This document shows, piece after piece, positions 1 to 13,645 of a stretch of 64,000 nt of DNA (position 1 is the first letter of the stretch; each line of letters starts with the position of its first letter). Origin of the DNA: Thamnaconus septentrionalis (lineage: Eukaryota > Chordata > Actinopteri > Tetraodontiformes > Monacanthidae); contig CM020501.1 in assembly GCA_009823395.1 (NCBI GenBank), positions 8,050,861 through 8,114,860 of the forward strand. Reading direction: 5' to 3'. The position numbers and the translations under genes are program-made. The notes below the pieces were generated by a model. The model was given only the letters and a program-made list of their open reading frames with translations, was not told the origin of the DNA and ran no database searches.

Positions 1-2222
1 TGTTGCGATAAGCTATGACGAATCACATCATCAACAGTTGCCAACCAATCCTCCCTCACCCGGACGGGGAGAGTTCACATGTCCGGTATTTGAATAATGG
101 TATAATAATGATTGGAATGATTAATTAAAAATACCAACTGTAAATACCAACCCTAACTATGACATAGTGACGTCAAAGTCATTGGAGATATTTTAATTGA
201 AATATTTCAGTGAAAGTGTGAAATCTTTGCCTGGACATGATCAGGCTTGGCGGCATAATAACAAAAAAATCCAATGCGTCACATTTAGAAGTCAAATCAA
301 CGTCGCACATTGGTATTTATCCAAGTTCATACTTATCAGCCAGCTTTTGTCCATAATTTATGGGAGCTGTCACCGTGACAGCTGATGAATTAAGCCTCCG
401 CGCTCCTATCAGAAACACGATATATGCGAATGCACTCACATATAATTTAATTTCAGAGGTCAGTCATTTCTGGAGATAAATCAGCTCCGGGGACGTTCAC
501 ATTCACAATGGGCTGCCTATTAAAATGGAAAATAGCATTCCAGCGCCACTTTGCGTCAAGGCTGGAAACAGAAAGTCAAGATGTCAGCAAATCGGCATGT
601 TTATGTTTTATTTATATTAAACAGGTTCTTTTGTTGCCGTTCACAGCAGGACACGGCGTTGAGGTAAGAGCTGCTATTAAAACCGCACGTTTTCTCTTTC
701 GCTGATGTTTATGCTGAAAATAATTTGCACAAATGATACCAACGATATCCTTTCTACGCAATGCTGAACGGCCTTGAAACACCCCTACACATGGATGATT
801 TGGAGTCGTAGGCGAACACATCGACTTATGGTACAACCATCCCACAAACAACGTCATGCTGGCCAACCTCAACACAGAGAGCACAGCTATTGTATTCACT
901 GCATCGTCATCTTGCTGCCCGTTTAATTTCCTCCTTTATTTTTCCAGCCATTAGCATTAGCATTAGCACAAGCCTTTTTAATAGGGTGGTCCAAGGAGGA
1001 CAGAGGCAGATTATTGGCGGACCAACTTACACGGCCCCGATATAAGATTTAGACAGCTCCTTATGGGAAAAGGGCTAGAGTTAGCTTGTTAATTCACAGA
1101 CTCACTATAAAACTGCTTCTTCTTCCCTACTGTTTAAAAAAGCTAATGTGATGCAGTGTCAAGCCCCCGTTAATTAGCTTTATTGTTGTTGGCTCTTAAA
1201 CATAACTTAAAATTCCAAACTAAATGCAGCACAGTCTGACACAACACATATGTTCAATACATCATCACACGACCGTACTCCCACTAAACCATCCCTGCCT
1301 TTGACCTTGAAATGGAGGTTACGACTGAGCCAAGAAAAATTGATTTGAGAATATCTGACCTCAGCAAAGCGGGTTGTCTTTGTCTACAGGGGTTGCGAGG
1401 AACAGAGTAAAACCCTCACGGTTGTAATAGTAGCACACGCATAAAAAATGTATGTAAATTCACCTTAGTGTACAATCATATGCAGATGCCCCACAAAGGC
1501 AAGGTGGATTTTAAAACATCTAATTTCATCCAAATGCGTTGGCCCTGGCAACGGCCTTTAGTAGCAGCAGCAGCAGCTGCAGCTGCAGCAGGAAGGAGAA
1601 AACTTCTCTTGTGCACATCTTCAGCAGGCAATTACCACCAAAATTAAACAAGCGGCATATTTTCTCTAGTACGGAGTTTTCTTTCTATGCATCTTGGGTC
1701 ATTATCTGTTGCAGGGTGCTGATGCAAAACTGTTGCTGATAAAGTAGCAAATTACAAAACTCTTCTCGTAATGGCCCTGTGTGATGACAAAATTCCCAGC
1801 TAATGAAAAAGCCCGACCAAACACTCGGCCGGCGAGCGACCAGCACAACAAACACACACACACACACAAACACACGCACACACATCCACGTTCGGTCTCT
1901 CAGTCTTGGGTGGCGGTGGAGTTGAGTAACCCCCAAAAGGGGGGAAGTAAATGGTTTACAAAACTGCCTCTGATACAATCAATTATGTCAGCTGGAGACG
2001 CGGCGATGCTGATTCCACTGCCAGCGCTGTTGTTTTCCCCTTTGATTCGTCTGTCTTCTCCTTCATTACCCCCCACCCCCTCCCCAACATCAGCCATCGC
2101 CGTCTCCCCTCTCTTCCTCTTCGTCACTGCGCTCTGAACCCAGTACTGTCACAACGGATCCGTCAGAGCCGGCGCCTCGGAGCCAGAGGCAGGGAGGAGA
2201 AGCAAAGTTTGTGCGTGCCGGG

Positions 2223-2226
<4 letters not shown>
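1..2226. other. Noncoding stretch, left edge
   Basis: No supportable gene. Mixed AT-rich DNA with a short (CAG)n near 1561-1590 and (CA)n at 1851-1886. Open frames are short and unconvincing. Confidence 0.6.

Positions 2227-2304
<78 letters not shown>
2227..2304. repeat. Compound (GT)n(GA)n microsatellite
   Basis: (GT)n at 2227-2258 runs directly into (GA)n at 2259-2304. A similar compound tract is at 9620-9688. Confidence 0.97.
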
Positions 2305-2309
<5 letters not shown>

Positions 2310-2925
2310 AAGGAACCCAGAGAGGGAGGAGAAAAGGTGGCGTGTACAGTGCTGAGAACAGCCACCTCAGCACTGAGTGATGCTGCGTGGGGCATCAGGG
2401 GAGGACAAGACACCAGCCTCCTCCATTTAAACTCCCATGAAAGAGGCCAGGTTGGGGTGGGTTGGGGTTGGGGTTGGAGGGGTGCACCCCGACATTCGTC
2501 CCCCACTCACCTTGGTCAGGTTTTTCATTTCCTTCCATTTGCCCCTCGCCTCCCAAACCCTCCTCCCCCCGCTAATCGCCCTCCCTCCCCGCCATTTATT
2601 TTCCTCCCCCTGCCATTATCCTGCACGCAGCTGTGTCTTTTGGCTCTCGACTGTTCTTTTGTGCCGCTGGCTCTTTTTTTTTTTTTTTTCTTTCCCCTTT
2701 TGTGTGCTGTACCTCATGTCGCTCTCAACGCAACTTCAATGTCGGCGCACGTTCCTCAGATGCTTCTTTAAAGAAAGACAAAAAAAAAGAGAAAGAAAAA
2801 AAAGACGCAAGGATTAAAAATGGCTGCCATTCTTCAGCTCCAATTATTTCAGGCTACTTCGCCTGGTGCTCAACGAAAAGGGAAGATGGAAAGATTCCCA
2901 GGCATTGGATCTAACACATTCCATC

Positions 2926-2927
<2 letters not shown>

Positions 2928-2969
<42 letters not shown>

Positions 2970-2980
2970 TATGTATATAC
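2928..2980. repeat. (AT)n microsatellite
   Basis: Nearly pure AT with a few C/G interruptions at the right end. Confidence 0.95.
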
Positions 2981-3074
2981 ATAATAGGGACATAGTGGTG
3001 CAATGGCCTGACATCAACAAGGTTGGCTAATTGGCAAGTCTAAATAATGTGTATTATCAGTTCGTGTGAGTGTT

Positions 3075-3234
3075 TCTTTGTGTGTGACCCTGCGATGAAC
3101 TGCCGACTTGCCCAGGATGCAACACCACCTTCACGCCAAAAAAGCTGGGATGGACTCCAACAACAACCCCTGCGACCCCGAGTGCACGGTGGATAGATGG
3201 ATGGATGGATGGATGGATGGATGGATGGATGGAA
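3075..3234 (+). repeat. Fragment of the LINE/SINE-tail repeat with (GGAT)n tail
   Basis: Opposite orientation to the other copies: 'ccctgcgatgaactgccgacttgcccagg', 'gctgggatggactcc' and a (GGAT)n tail at 3192-3234. Confidence 0.75.
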
Positions 3235-5066
3235 ATGCTGCGTGCTCTCCCCAGGATCGGCAAATTAAACTTTGTTGATTCAGTTTTGAGGGAGAAGCAA
3301 AACAAGAACGTGATTTCTGCATAAGACATTAGAACCAAACCTCATGCATTGCAGAGCAGATATGAACTGTGTATATCAGAGCCCTAAAATATTTATTCAC
3401 AAAGGCCTTTCTGGGGCGCTTACTGGGCCCTGTTCATAAATTAATAATGCATAAGCACCAACAGTGGTTTATAAATATAAAAGGAGCCACTTAATGCTGG
3501 ATTGTCTAACTGCTAAGGAAAAGGCAGTGGGACCGTGGACAGACCTGGACAGGACATGCACTTGCAGGCATCCATCCAGCTGCACCTTTGTCAAAGGGAG
3601 TCAAGTTGTTGTGAAGAACTTCAGTCTCTTTTCAGCCACTTTGCGAGCTGCGCAGCGTCTCCTGACAAACGACTACTGTGATTCCAGATTATTTCTCAGC
3701 CAGCGCTTTTTTTTCTTCTTCTCCTTTTATATTAGACGTTGCATTTCTTCTCCACTGAGACAACATCACACATTTCAAGTTCAGGAGACTTTTTCAAAGT
3801 GCGCTGGGATGTGTGGAAGAGCAGCAGCGGTTACAAGGTGCAAAAACTTGTGTCTTTAACATGAAAACAGGAGAAATGTAGACTTATTACTGTTCCCCGC
3901 TGGGCCCAGGCTCCACTTTTCACTGGATTTCTGTTCCAAACCCACATCAATCTTTTGCGGGAAAAAACCCCCCCAAAAAGCTAGAAATGCCATTACGTGT
4001 CTTATCGTGTGCTGGATACCAATTCTTCATAGTCCCTCCCCTCTACTGCTATTGCATCCACAATGCTCATAATGACATTCAGCGTTTCAGTGTTTGAAAT
4101 GCAAGGCTGTCGCGACCGCTGTTCCGTGATTGTGGAGCCGCGCGGTTATTTCCCCGCGCCGGCGCCAACCGCAACTGTTGCATTTTTGATAAGCTGCATC
4201 AATCCCCCAAAATAGCGTTTAAAAGCCAGGCGACACAATGAGTTCCGGCAGGATGTATACGGGGAGGTGATTCTGAGGCAATCAATGGAGACAGCGGAGG
4301 TAAACACAGTGCTAAATGTCAGCGATGTTGATTGCGGCTCTACAATATCATCTCAAGGCGGGAGACCCGAATAACCCAAATCAATAACCTAATCATTTCA
4401 AATTCAAATCATGCAGAGGGCGGAGGTCTGGATCTTATTGCAGTTTCATGTCCCTGGTGTGCTGATGTATTCCAATCAGCAGCCCCGAGCAGGCGGATGC
4501 ATTGGAAAGCCAGTAATTTGAAGGAGCAGTCGGCGCAGCACGGCCGAGCAACAGATTGTTTTGTGATGGTGATTTAAACGTGTGCCATTTTTCAGTTCTT
4601 GCTACACGTCATATTCTGGGTTTTTATTGTTGCGACGCCAGGCGGCAGCCGCGCGGCATGAAGGTGCCACGTAAGATGGGCGAAATTCCAACAAGATCTG
4701 AGTTTCAAAATGACAGTTACACTGTTTCATATTAAAACAGTGAGAGAATACTTAAGTTTTGTTATTTTTTATACGCCCGCACCCCCCCAACTTTACAAAG
4801 TCCAAACAAAAGAAAAACCATTCCCATCAATGCTTAACGGAGCAGTGCGAGGGCTGTTTGATCAAAAATGTATGCCCTGCCGCTCAGATCTAGTATTCGG
4901 CTGCGGCTGGAAGTCTTGAACATTGACTCTCTTTCACATTTTCTAACGCGAGTTCCGAAAAACACGAGCTGAACGCGAGGATGACACAAGGGTCCCACCG
5001 GGGGTTCTATCTTTACCGTCACCCAACAGCCACACAGAAGGCAGTAAATTCCAAGGATTTAATCAG

Positions 5067-5334
<268 letters not shown>

Positions 5335-6146
5335 TTTTTTTTTTTTTTTTCATTTAGAATATAAAGCCAGCAGTGCAAGTTGGCATGGCAACATGAACAC
5401 TTCCACAGTGTTAACCAGCAAGTTTAGGATGCAATGTCTAACCGTGTCAGGCACCTTAAGCTACGTTACATAATGCAAACGGTGGAGCGTATGGGCTTTG
5501 ACATTTATGGAACAAATTGACAAAATATCGAAACATATTAAACAGCTACGAGTGCTTTTCACTGCCAGAGAAACAGTTGGAGCAGCCTTTGGATGATTTT
5601 ACGATTTTATTTTTCTCTCTTTTTTTCACTCCAGTCTTCGCTGGGGTGCCGAATTGTGACAACAAATCTCTGCAGTATTTGATGGGGGTAATTGAACTGG
5701 GAAACAGACACGCAGAGGCGAAACATCTGCGTCTGCATCTGCTGCGTCGCCCCGCGAAAGCCCGTCAGGAAATCTAGAGCCGCTACGTATACTGAGCCCC
5801 GCAATTCGCGCAATTACCGTTGGTTTATGAGCGCGATGCGGCAACGAGGCGGAGGAGAAACGGGGGGGCCGTCGACGGTGGCTGCCTCAACTTGTTTTTT
5901 CAGGCTCCTCGCACAAATAAGATGCCTTAATTCTTCAAGGAATACAGCCGCCCTAAATAGCTGCTTTCTTCCAAGTTGTTGACAGAGAGCATCTCTGTGG
6001 GCCGTTTCCCTGTTGCCAAGCGTGCAAGGGGGGATTTTTTTTTTCCACTGCACTCAGGTGGAGTTGTTTGTGTTTGTAAGCACTGCGCATTAGATTCATT
6101 ATTCATGCATTTACGTCAGTGTCTGCGTGATTGTGTGTGCGCATAT

Positions 6147-6177
<31 letters not shown>

Positions 6178-7292
6178 GCTGATTCCCTGTTGCCCTGTCT
6201 GATTTGTGAACAAGGAAAAAATAAAAGAATCCATCCGGGGCTCAGGTCTCTTTAGAAAATACGCCAGGATACTCAGACACCTGGCAACCACACACAGTCA
6301 AGGAAGGGGGCAACTAAACGGAAACTTGCTTTTCTTTTTTTCTTTTTTTACAATAACCCACATATTTAACACACAAAACTTCCATCCGGTGCAGACCTCA
6401 AACGCACTCAACACCTGAATACTAACCCCCAAAAAATAAACAGCATGCTCAGGCCATTGAGTCGTGAGCCTCGTTTAGCACGAGGCTCATTGACCGAGGA
6501 AGCCCATGCTCATGTTTGCATGAATGGCTTTGGCTAGGGAGGCGAAGTAGAGGCGGTGGTGGGGTTGTGGGCAGAGGAGGGGGGGGGTGTGCCGCGTTCA
6601 CACATTAGCACAGTCACACCTGGGTTTGCGAGCGCGGCGGAGCCACGCGGTCTCGCACTATCGGGTGCCGAGGCGCGGCACCGGAGCGGCTAAAGGTTAA
6701 GTGCAGAGGGGTCACGGCCCTCATGGCGCTTGTTGAGGGATTTAAACTGCTGAGGATTTTTTTCGCAGCCAGCTTACCACTCAGATTTTAAACTGTGACC
6801 TTTAAGTCACAGACTCGTCTCCTCTGAGCATATCCGTTACCGCAGGTCAATACATGACTGGTGTGGTTAATCGAGGAGCTAGCGCGCAGTCAGGTGCTAT
6901 TCTGTGCATTCTACCCATCTGGAACAGCTTAGGGAGCCGCGATAGAAATATCACATTCTCCCAACTGAACTGATTTGGTGGAGAAAAAAAAATACTTGGG
7001 TTTTTTTTTTTTTCACTTCGGTGTTCTTTTATGTTCATTGTATTACTGATATTCTGGGTTACTTCATCGGTTGTGCAGGAGAGACAAAAATAAGCCTCGG
7101 CCTCAGCCTACTTCTTTTTTTGGTTACAGAGTTGGCTTCATTTTGTGAGAGAAAATATTGTGCAAATTTGTGTGTAAGTTTTCTTTTCTTTTTTTGCCAG
7201 TTGAATGAACGAAATTTCAGTATTGCGCTTTGTAACCAAAATAAACTATTCATTCACAATTCATTCATGTTCACCTTTTCGGCTGCCTCTTA

Positions 7293-8690
7293 ATGCAAGT
7301 AGCTCATCGGCCAATGGCATGGGCAGCAGCTAGGTGCATTGAGGCGTGTAGCCACGGTGGAGACGACCTGCTAGGGTGCAAGCCGAGCAAGAGGGGCAAT
7401 TTAAGTGACTTCAACATGTGGCGTCAATGTTGGTGACAGACGGGCTGAACAGAGCATTTAAGGCCCTGCTGGTCTCCTGGGAGTTCTGGGCTCGACCATC
7501 TCTAGGGTTCACAGAATATGGTCCCCAAAAGAAGAAATATCCAGTGAGCAGCAGTTGAGTCAGACAACTCACGATTGAAATGTTGATTGTAGCAGCAAAT
7601 ACATGTTACATGTTTGTTGTCGAGGTTCTGAGCTTATCGCTCCCCGCGGCAGGTTAGCACTGACGTTGTGGGGAGGGAAGAGAAAACATACATCACAAAC
7701 CCCTTGACAGGTTAATAGAGAATATGAGAAGTGATGAGGAAAACACACATAATCCCGGAGCCTGGAGGTGGGTGCTGGGTTGGAGGAGGAGCTGAGATAA
7801 CAGGTGCATTGACTGGCAGAGGGGGAGTTGAGGGATTGGGGCAGTTCCAAAAAGAGCATGCGATTAAGAGGGTGCATTTAACAGGTAGTTGTAGGGGGTG
7901 GCGCATGTCACTTGCACATCAGCCCAGCTCGAGTTTGCCTTGATTGTGTGAAGAGAGGAGAACGAGGAGACCAGACAGAGACCATGGAAAGGCAACAGTA
8001 AGTCAAAAAAATAACCTACTGGAATAACAAAGATATGCAGAATAACGTCTTCGAAGGCGCGGCAGAGATGAGCTACGGCGGGAAACCACATTTGCTGCCA
8101 CTGGTTGTCCGCTGAGGACAGGAAATTGAGGCCACAACTCCCCCAAAATTGGACAATGGGTTGCCAGGTCTGAGTCCCGATTTCTGCTGTGACATTCGGG
8201 GACGCTACGGTCGGAATTTGGTGGAAACAACATGAAAGCACGGATCCACTCTGCCTCGTCACCGCAGCAGAGGCCGGCGGCGCTGAGGATATTTTCCCGG
8301 CACACTCCGAGCCTCTCAGCACAAAGCTGAGTGTTGTTGAAATGCCACAAAAGCAAGCTGACCACGTCGTGCCCGTCTCCTGATGACTGCTTTCAGCAGG
8401 AGAACATGCCGCGGCACAAAGTCGCAATCGCCTCAAACGTGACAGTGAGTTCACTGCACTTCGCAATCCACACCGGGCGGACCACCTCCGGCCCCTCAGG
8501 GAAGCAGCAGACTGGCACCAGGGGATGCGGAGTCGACAGCTCTGCAGCCGCTGACGTTACGTCATCCTGCCAATATGGAGCTGAACCTCTGAGAAATGTT
8601 CCCAGCACATTGTTGGATCTGTGCCACAGAGAATTCAGAGAGTTCTGAGAGACTGAAGTGTGGCCAGTGCAGCACTGGCGGGTCTGACCT
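7293..8690 (+). mobile_element. Decayed near-full-length Tc1/mariner-like transposon
   Basis: Reads as a teleost Tc1/mariner element: a 5' part with 'ggccaatggcatg...gtagccacggtgg', then 'accatctctagggttcacagaa', then fragments of a DDE transposase such as IWWKQHESTDPLCLV (about 8206-8250) and a 3' end near 'ttcagagagttctgag'. Stops and frameshifts leave no usable transposase frame. About 400 bases at 7575-7978 do not fit the element and may be a nested insertion or replacement. Confidence 0.8.
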
Positions 8691-9150
8691 CATGAGGTGA
8701 CTGGAGATTTTTGAGCTCAACATTAAAGCTGTCATAATAATTTAATAAGAATTTGAAATGTCATCCGATATCCATATCGGTTTTGTTTACCTACATTTTA
8801 AAAAAAAATCTCACTATGTTTTTTTGTTTTGTTTTTTTTCCCCCTTTATTTACCTCTTATTAACTTTGCCAAGAGAAGTTTGTCAAACGGCACAAATTAT
8901 GAAGGTTATTTAAATGGATGAATTAATTGAATAAAATTGCGCCGGCAGTTTGCCCGCCCACTCCTTGCTATGGAGGGCAGCACTGCAAAATGCTCAGTGT
9001 CAAGTTTTCACAAAGACAGATTTTTGCCTCTTTCAGCTGATCAGCCCTCTCGATTGATGTTTAATGTTTGGCCTGCCACTCCTCTCATCTCGCAGTTTCC
9101 TCCTCCAACACAGGTCTCGCGTTTCCAGACATCTGCCTCATGCCCAGCCC

Positions 9151-9210
<60 letters not shown>

Positions 9211-9257
9211 CCTGTCTGCGTCTGGGCGTGTGTGTGTGCGTGCCTGCGTGTGTGTGC
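9151..9257. repeat. (GT)n microsatellite, interrupted
   Basis: Long GT run to 9210, then imperfect GT/GC units. (GA)n follows at 9382-9412. Confidence 0.95.
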
Positions 9258-9374
9258 ATCCTTCCTGCTATGTGTGCACACAAGGGAAGACGGCTGAGTC
9301 TAATTGCACAGGCCCATCTGCTAATTCTGGGAAACAGACTTGCATCCTACAGACAGCCTAGACGAGAAAGACAA

Positions 9375-9416
<42 letters not shown>

Positions 9417-9619
9417 ACAGCACACACAGAATATGCGCCACAAGTGCCGCCCTCAAAGCCTTCAACTTGGACCCCGAGCGGTCTGCACCGTCTCTCTGGC
9501 AGCTGTGTGGACGGCATTGACTGGTGTGGTTTACAATATGGGCCCTATTGTTTTAGGACAAAGGCCTCCGCACTCAAGGCAAAGGTCACATAATAAGACA
9601 ATAAGCTTGTGCTTGGGAG

Positions 9620-9621
9620 GT

Positions 9622-9688
<67 letters not shown>
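9620..9688. repeat. Compound (GT)n(GA)n microsatellite
   Basis: GT to 9646, GA to 9688, the same arrangement as at 2.2 kb. Confidence 0.97.
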
Positions 9689-9689
<1 letters not shown>

Positions 9690-12573
9690 AGGTGCATTTT
9701 GCATTTAAGAAGGTTTTACAGATGGGATGGGCTCATTAATATTAATCTATGACTAAATTATCTGTATAAATTAATTTTTCATATTTGGGACAACTAAAAC
9801 AAAGAATACCAAGAACAAACAAGAAACAAGAATCTATGGATACTTTAAATGTATAAATGAAATAAATACAGTTAAATGATGTTTTTAGCTCGGAATGAGG
9901 TGCGGAAATGGAAATTTCAGCTTCAGCCTCGTTTCCTGTTCAAGCTTTACACTCTTCCAAGCTGGCAAGAATGCGTCACATCCAGATAAGCGTTTATCGG
10001 CTTATCTTCCCGCGCATACGTGCACAGCGCTTTACATGCCATTGTTGTTTCAGCCGATGAAACGGATTCGGATTGGATTTCAACATGCGCCGCACTTTGT
10101 GGGTGTGCTGGACGAAGCCCATGTTCACACACGAGAGTCAGGGAAGCACCTGCTTCACGCAGAAAAAGAAAATCTGACGAGCGACGTGTCTCGCTTCCCG
10201 TTCCTTCTTTTCTCGCCATTGTTTCAGTGAAATAGAGACGAAACGCAGCCTTGGCATCGCCCAGCCAGATTTCAAAAGCAAGCGTTGGTCATCGTGTGAG
10301 GGTCGAGGGGGGAAGGAAGGAAGGAAGGAAGGAAGTGCACAGGAAGTGTGTCAAAATGGGAAAAATATCAACTGGCAACCCACACAGACAAACACTTGTA
10401 TACTGTTACAGTGCACAGTCAGCTAATCGGCGTTTTACTTCCCGGCATATAGGTGCGTACACAAAGAGGTTATCACAACAGCAAAAGGATGTAGGATTTA
10501 TAGTTACTCTCAATTTGTAGTCACACTGAAAAGCCAGCAAGTGTTTTAGCTTCAGGCGGCAAAGGGGGGGAAAAAACAAACGGAAAACAAAGAACATTAA
10601 TTCACCACACTAACGCAATCTTTGCTGAGCTTAAATAAAAAAGAATCAAATATTTGCGCTTTTAAAATTTTCAGCATTCTCCAATGATGTTTATTTTGTT
10701 TCCCCTTGAATTCGTCTTGGTTATTTAATCAAGCCAGGTCATCTGAGGTGACCCCACCACACCATTAAAAAGATAGAGCTCAACCATCTTCGCCAACAGC
10801 GTGCGAAGCCGCAGAGAAGAGAAAGGAGGTGGTGAAAAAGAGAGGAAGCCCATTATTCCTGTTGAAATCAACCAATTGAATCAATTAAAATGATAATCCC
10901 GCGTGCCGTGCAGCCTCGGGGGCGGCCTGTGCCGCAGGAACGCAATGTCTTTTTTTTGTTTGCTTGTTTAGTCTTTGGTTTTTTTTATCCCGGGACGCCC
11001 CGGCCACCCGTCGATACCCGAGAACTTGCGCCCTCCTCCGTCGTCAATAAATTGAGTGCGCAATTTATCAGGCCGACTCTGGGAGACAGTATTTCTAATT
11101 AAAAAGGAGCTTGTAAATTTGACATTTTACAAGTCCGGCGCAGCCTGTAAATGCGCTGTAAATAAGTTGCAGTGAGCTACTTGGCGTGCGGACGGAGTTC
11201 TGGGGGGTCTGTGGTTTAACCCCCCACCCCCAACCCCACCCCCTCACCTCCCAAATGGCCAAAAAAAAGGCCAGTTGCTAAAGTGTTTAATCATCTCTGG
11301 GGCTGACAGCACGCACGCTGTCTGCTCCCCCACCTCTTCTTCTCACGCTGGGCTGCTTTGCTTTTCTTTCCTTCTTTTTTTTCTATTTTTTCAGGTTCAC
11401 ATTTTGATTGGATTAGCATTTTTAAAGGATGCATTTTTTTCAGGGGGGCCAATTAGGGCGCTCTCTACCGCAGATGGGGCGGCAACCTCAGGGGAAAACA
11501 CCGGGAGAGGTATTTTAGTCTATAGCAAAATAAACAAATAAACAAATAAATAAAAACAAACTGTAGAGTCTGCAAAAAAGCACAGCAACACACCAGGTGT
11601 GTTCATGAGTCTGACCGAGCCTGCTATGAATAAGAATTCGCCGTAAAGGGCTGTCGACTCCGTGCACGTTGCCAATGTGTAAACACTGTTGTCCCGACAC
11701 ACGTGCGCGGCTCACGTACCTGTTGGCGCTCGCTCGCTTTGTTGGGCTAAAATTGACAAAAAAAACCTCCCAGAGAATCACATCTCAGTGGCGGCCGGAT
11801 GTTCTGGTCCTGCAAAGACACAGAGGGGGGGGGCTGGTGGGGGAGGGGAAAGGGCGGGGGGAAGGGAGGAGGAGGGAGACGGGCGGAGGGCGGTTACTCG
11901 AGCTCGCCCGACTGAAGACCCTGTCATTTCTTTCCACAATAGAGACAGATCGCCGTAATACGTAGTGAATGTGCGGCGGTGCGACGTGAATAATGGGCCC
12001 CATCCAGATTGTGCGAACGGCCCCATAACCCAGTCGCGCACCAGAGGCAGACAGTTCACAGGCCATTTTTCGCTCGTGATTACTTGTTTAGTGTTTGCGG
12101 CGAGCGCGCGCATGCACGCACGCTGTGTGCTTTGCCTCGTAATGACCCCATAAAAAGCGCCATGTGTGGAATTTTGTTCGGCCACACTTTGTAAACATGA
12201 CGTCTGAAGTCAGCCGGTCCCGCCCTCCCGTGTCCCGCTTGTCGACGAGGGCCTGCGGGGGTGTACCGCCCCCTCGCCCGTCCCGTCCCATCCCATCCCG
12301 GGGAGTTTGATGCTGGGAAAAAAAATGTAGGAGAAAAAAAAAAAAAAACAAGAAAATACAAGTGGGAGGGAGGGCGTCTGTACACAGAGACGCAGCCAGA
12401 CACTTCTATTGTGTCGCGAGTGAAGAGCGAGAGGGATGATGAGACTCCAGATTGTTCTGTGGCAGAGCGCTACCCATTCTCGGGCGTGCAATTAAATCAC
12501 TTACATGTCAGGGTATCAAACTTTATAATACTCCCGTTTCTCTGCTCGCTGCCACCTCGCAGCTAACAAAGCA

Positions 12574-12588
12574 TTCTCTCTCTCTCTC

Positions 12589-12619
<31 letters not shown>
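12574..12619. repeat. (CT)n microsatellite
   Basis: One GC interruption at 12600-12601. Nearby is (CAG)n at 12801-12844. Confidence 0.95.
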
Positions 12620-12798
12620 GTTCACGGCTGATTTATACGGGCGGCAGTTGACCACCAGACGCATGAGACGTTTATCGGTAAGAGGCGGGGAAATAGTCGG
12701 CTCCGTTACGAAAAGGCGCAGATGATGCTAGTTTCTCTCTCGGCGCCTTGTCTCCGTTGCACCTTCCCCCTTGTTTTCCTTCTCCGTGCTGGCTACCC

Positions 12799-12800
<2 letters not shown>

Positions 12801-12834
<34 letters not shown>

Positions 12835-12844
12835 GCAACAGCAG
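12801..12844. repeat. (CAG)n trinucleotide tract
   Basis: About ten CAG units then AAG/CAA variants. It reads as poly-Gln in one frame, but no gene context supports translation. Confidence 0.93.
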
Positions 12845-13140
12845 TGTCCCACCTCCACACTCCTCTCCTGCGTAATGTCTCTCCAGGGCGTGCTCTGCAC
12901 TCTCATCTCACCAGGGGTCAGCCTCAACGTTGAGCACGTTGCCTTGTGAGTGACGTCGCCCGTGGGTTTGTTTGCGTGCCTCTTGGCTCCAAGCAACGGT
13001 AGCAGGCTAGCGCGGTTAACAGCGGGGGTAGACTGGAAGCAATACAACGCTGTGCTAGTTGGGCCTCAGATGCTACGTTTCGTAGCCGCTGACCACTTGG
13101 CACCGCTAGCGGGATTTCCACAGGTGCATGGCTGCTGTTA

Positions 13141-13645
13141 CTAGTGTTGTAGTACTCGACATTGGTCTTGGTCTCCAGACCATTTTTTAAGGGTCTCGTC
13201 TCGGACTCGGAGGCATTTTTACTCGTTCTTGTCTAGGTCTCGGACTGGGCGGACTCTGGGTTTTTGATCAAGACCGGTCAAGACTCAGCCAATGATACAA
13301 TGATAGATAATAACGGAAAAGAATCCAGCAGCTGCAGATTTACGCTCTGCTTGAGACACCCAGAGTGACACACCCACTTCTTCCTAGTTCATTTATTTTT
13401 TTTAAAGTTTTTTTGTTTTTTTAATGGTTGAAAATAGTTAGCAAAGCAGCAAATTATTGAGCTACTGAAAAGAGATGTTGCTGTTCAATTTAGAAGCAAA
13501 TTTGGATTTAAAAAAAGATACTGGTGATTTTTTTTCTGTTTAGTTATTTTGCTTTGATATGTAAAGTCTTGGTCTTGTCTCGATCTTGATACTCTCTAGT
13601 CTTGATAATGTCTTGGTCTCGGTTGGTGGTGGTGCAGTCTTGACT
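13141..13645. repeat. Dispersed 'gtcttggtctc' repeat
   Basis: Opens 'tagtgttgtagtactcgac', is rich in degenerate 'gtcttggtctc' and 'ctcggactc' units and closes with further 'gtcttggtctcg' motifs. This pattern is common in teleost genomes (possibly a hAT-like nonautonomous element). No coding capacity. Confidence 0.6.

Larger units (their letters stand above)
8691..13140. other. Noncoding stretch with possible regulatory segments
   Basis: No gene seen. Repeat-poor DNA with homeodomain-type AT motifs in mixed context at about 10720-10910 and 11035-11175, (GGAA)n at 10311-10335, and a CpG-containing repeat-poor patch at 11940-12220. Confidence 0.5.

Noticed and set aside
2211..2771. 186-codon open frame over (GT)n(GA)n
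   Set aside because: Low-complexity translation across a microsatellite; nothing resembling a protein family.
8189..8383. Open frame in the Tc1 relic as a working transposase
   Set aside because: Only a fragment of the catalytic region, with frameshifts and stops on both sides.
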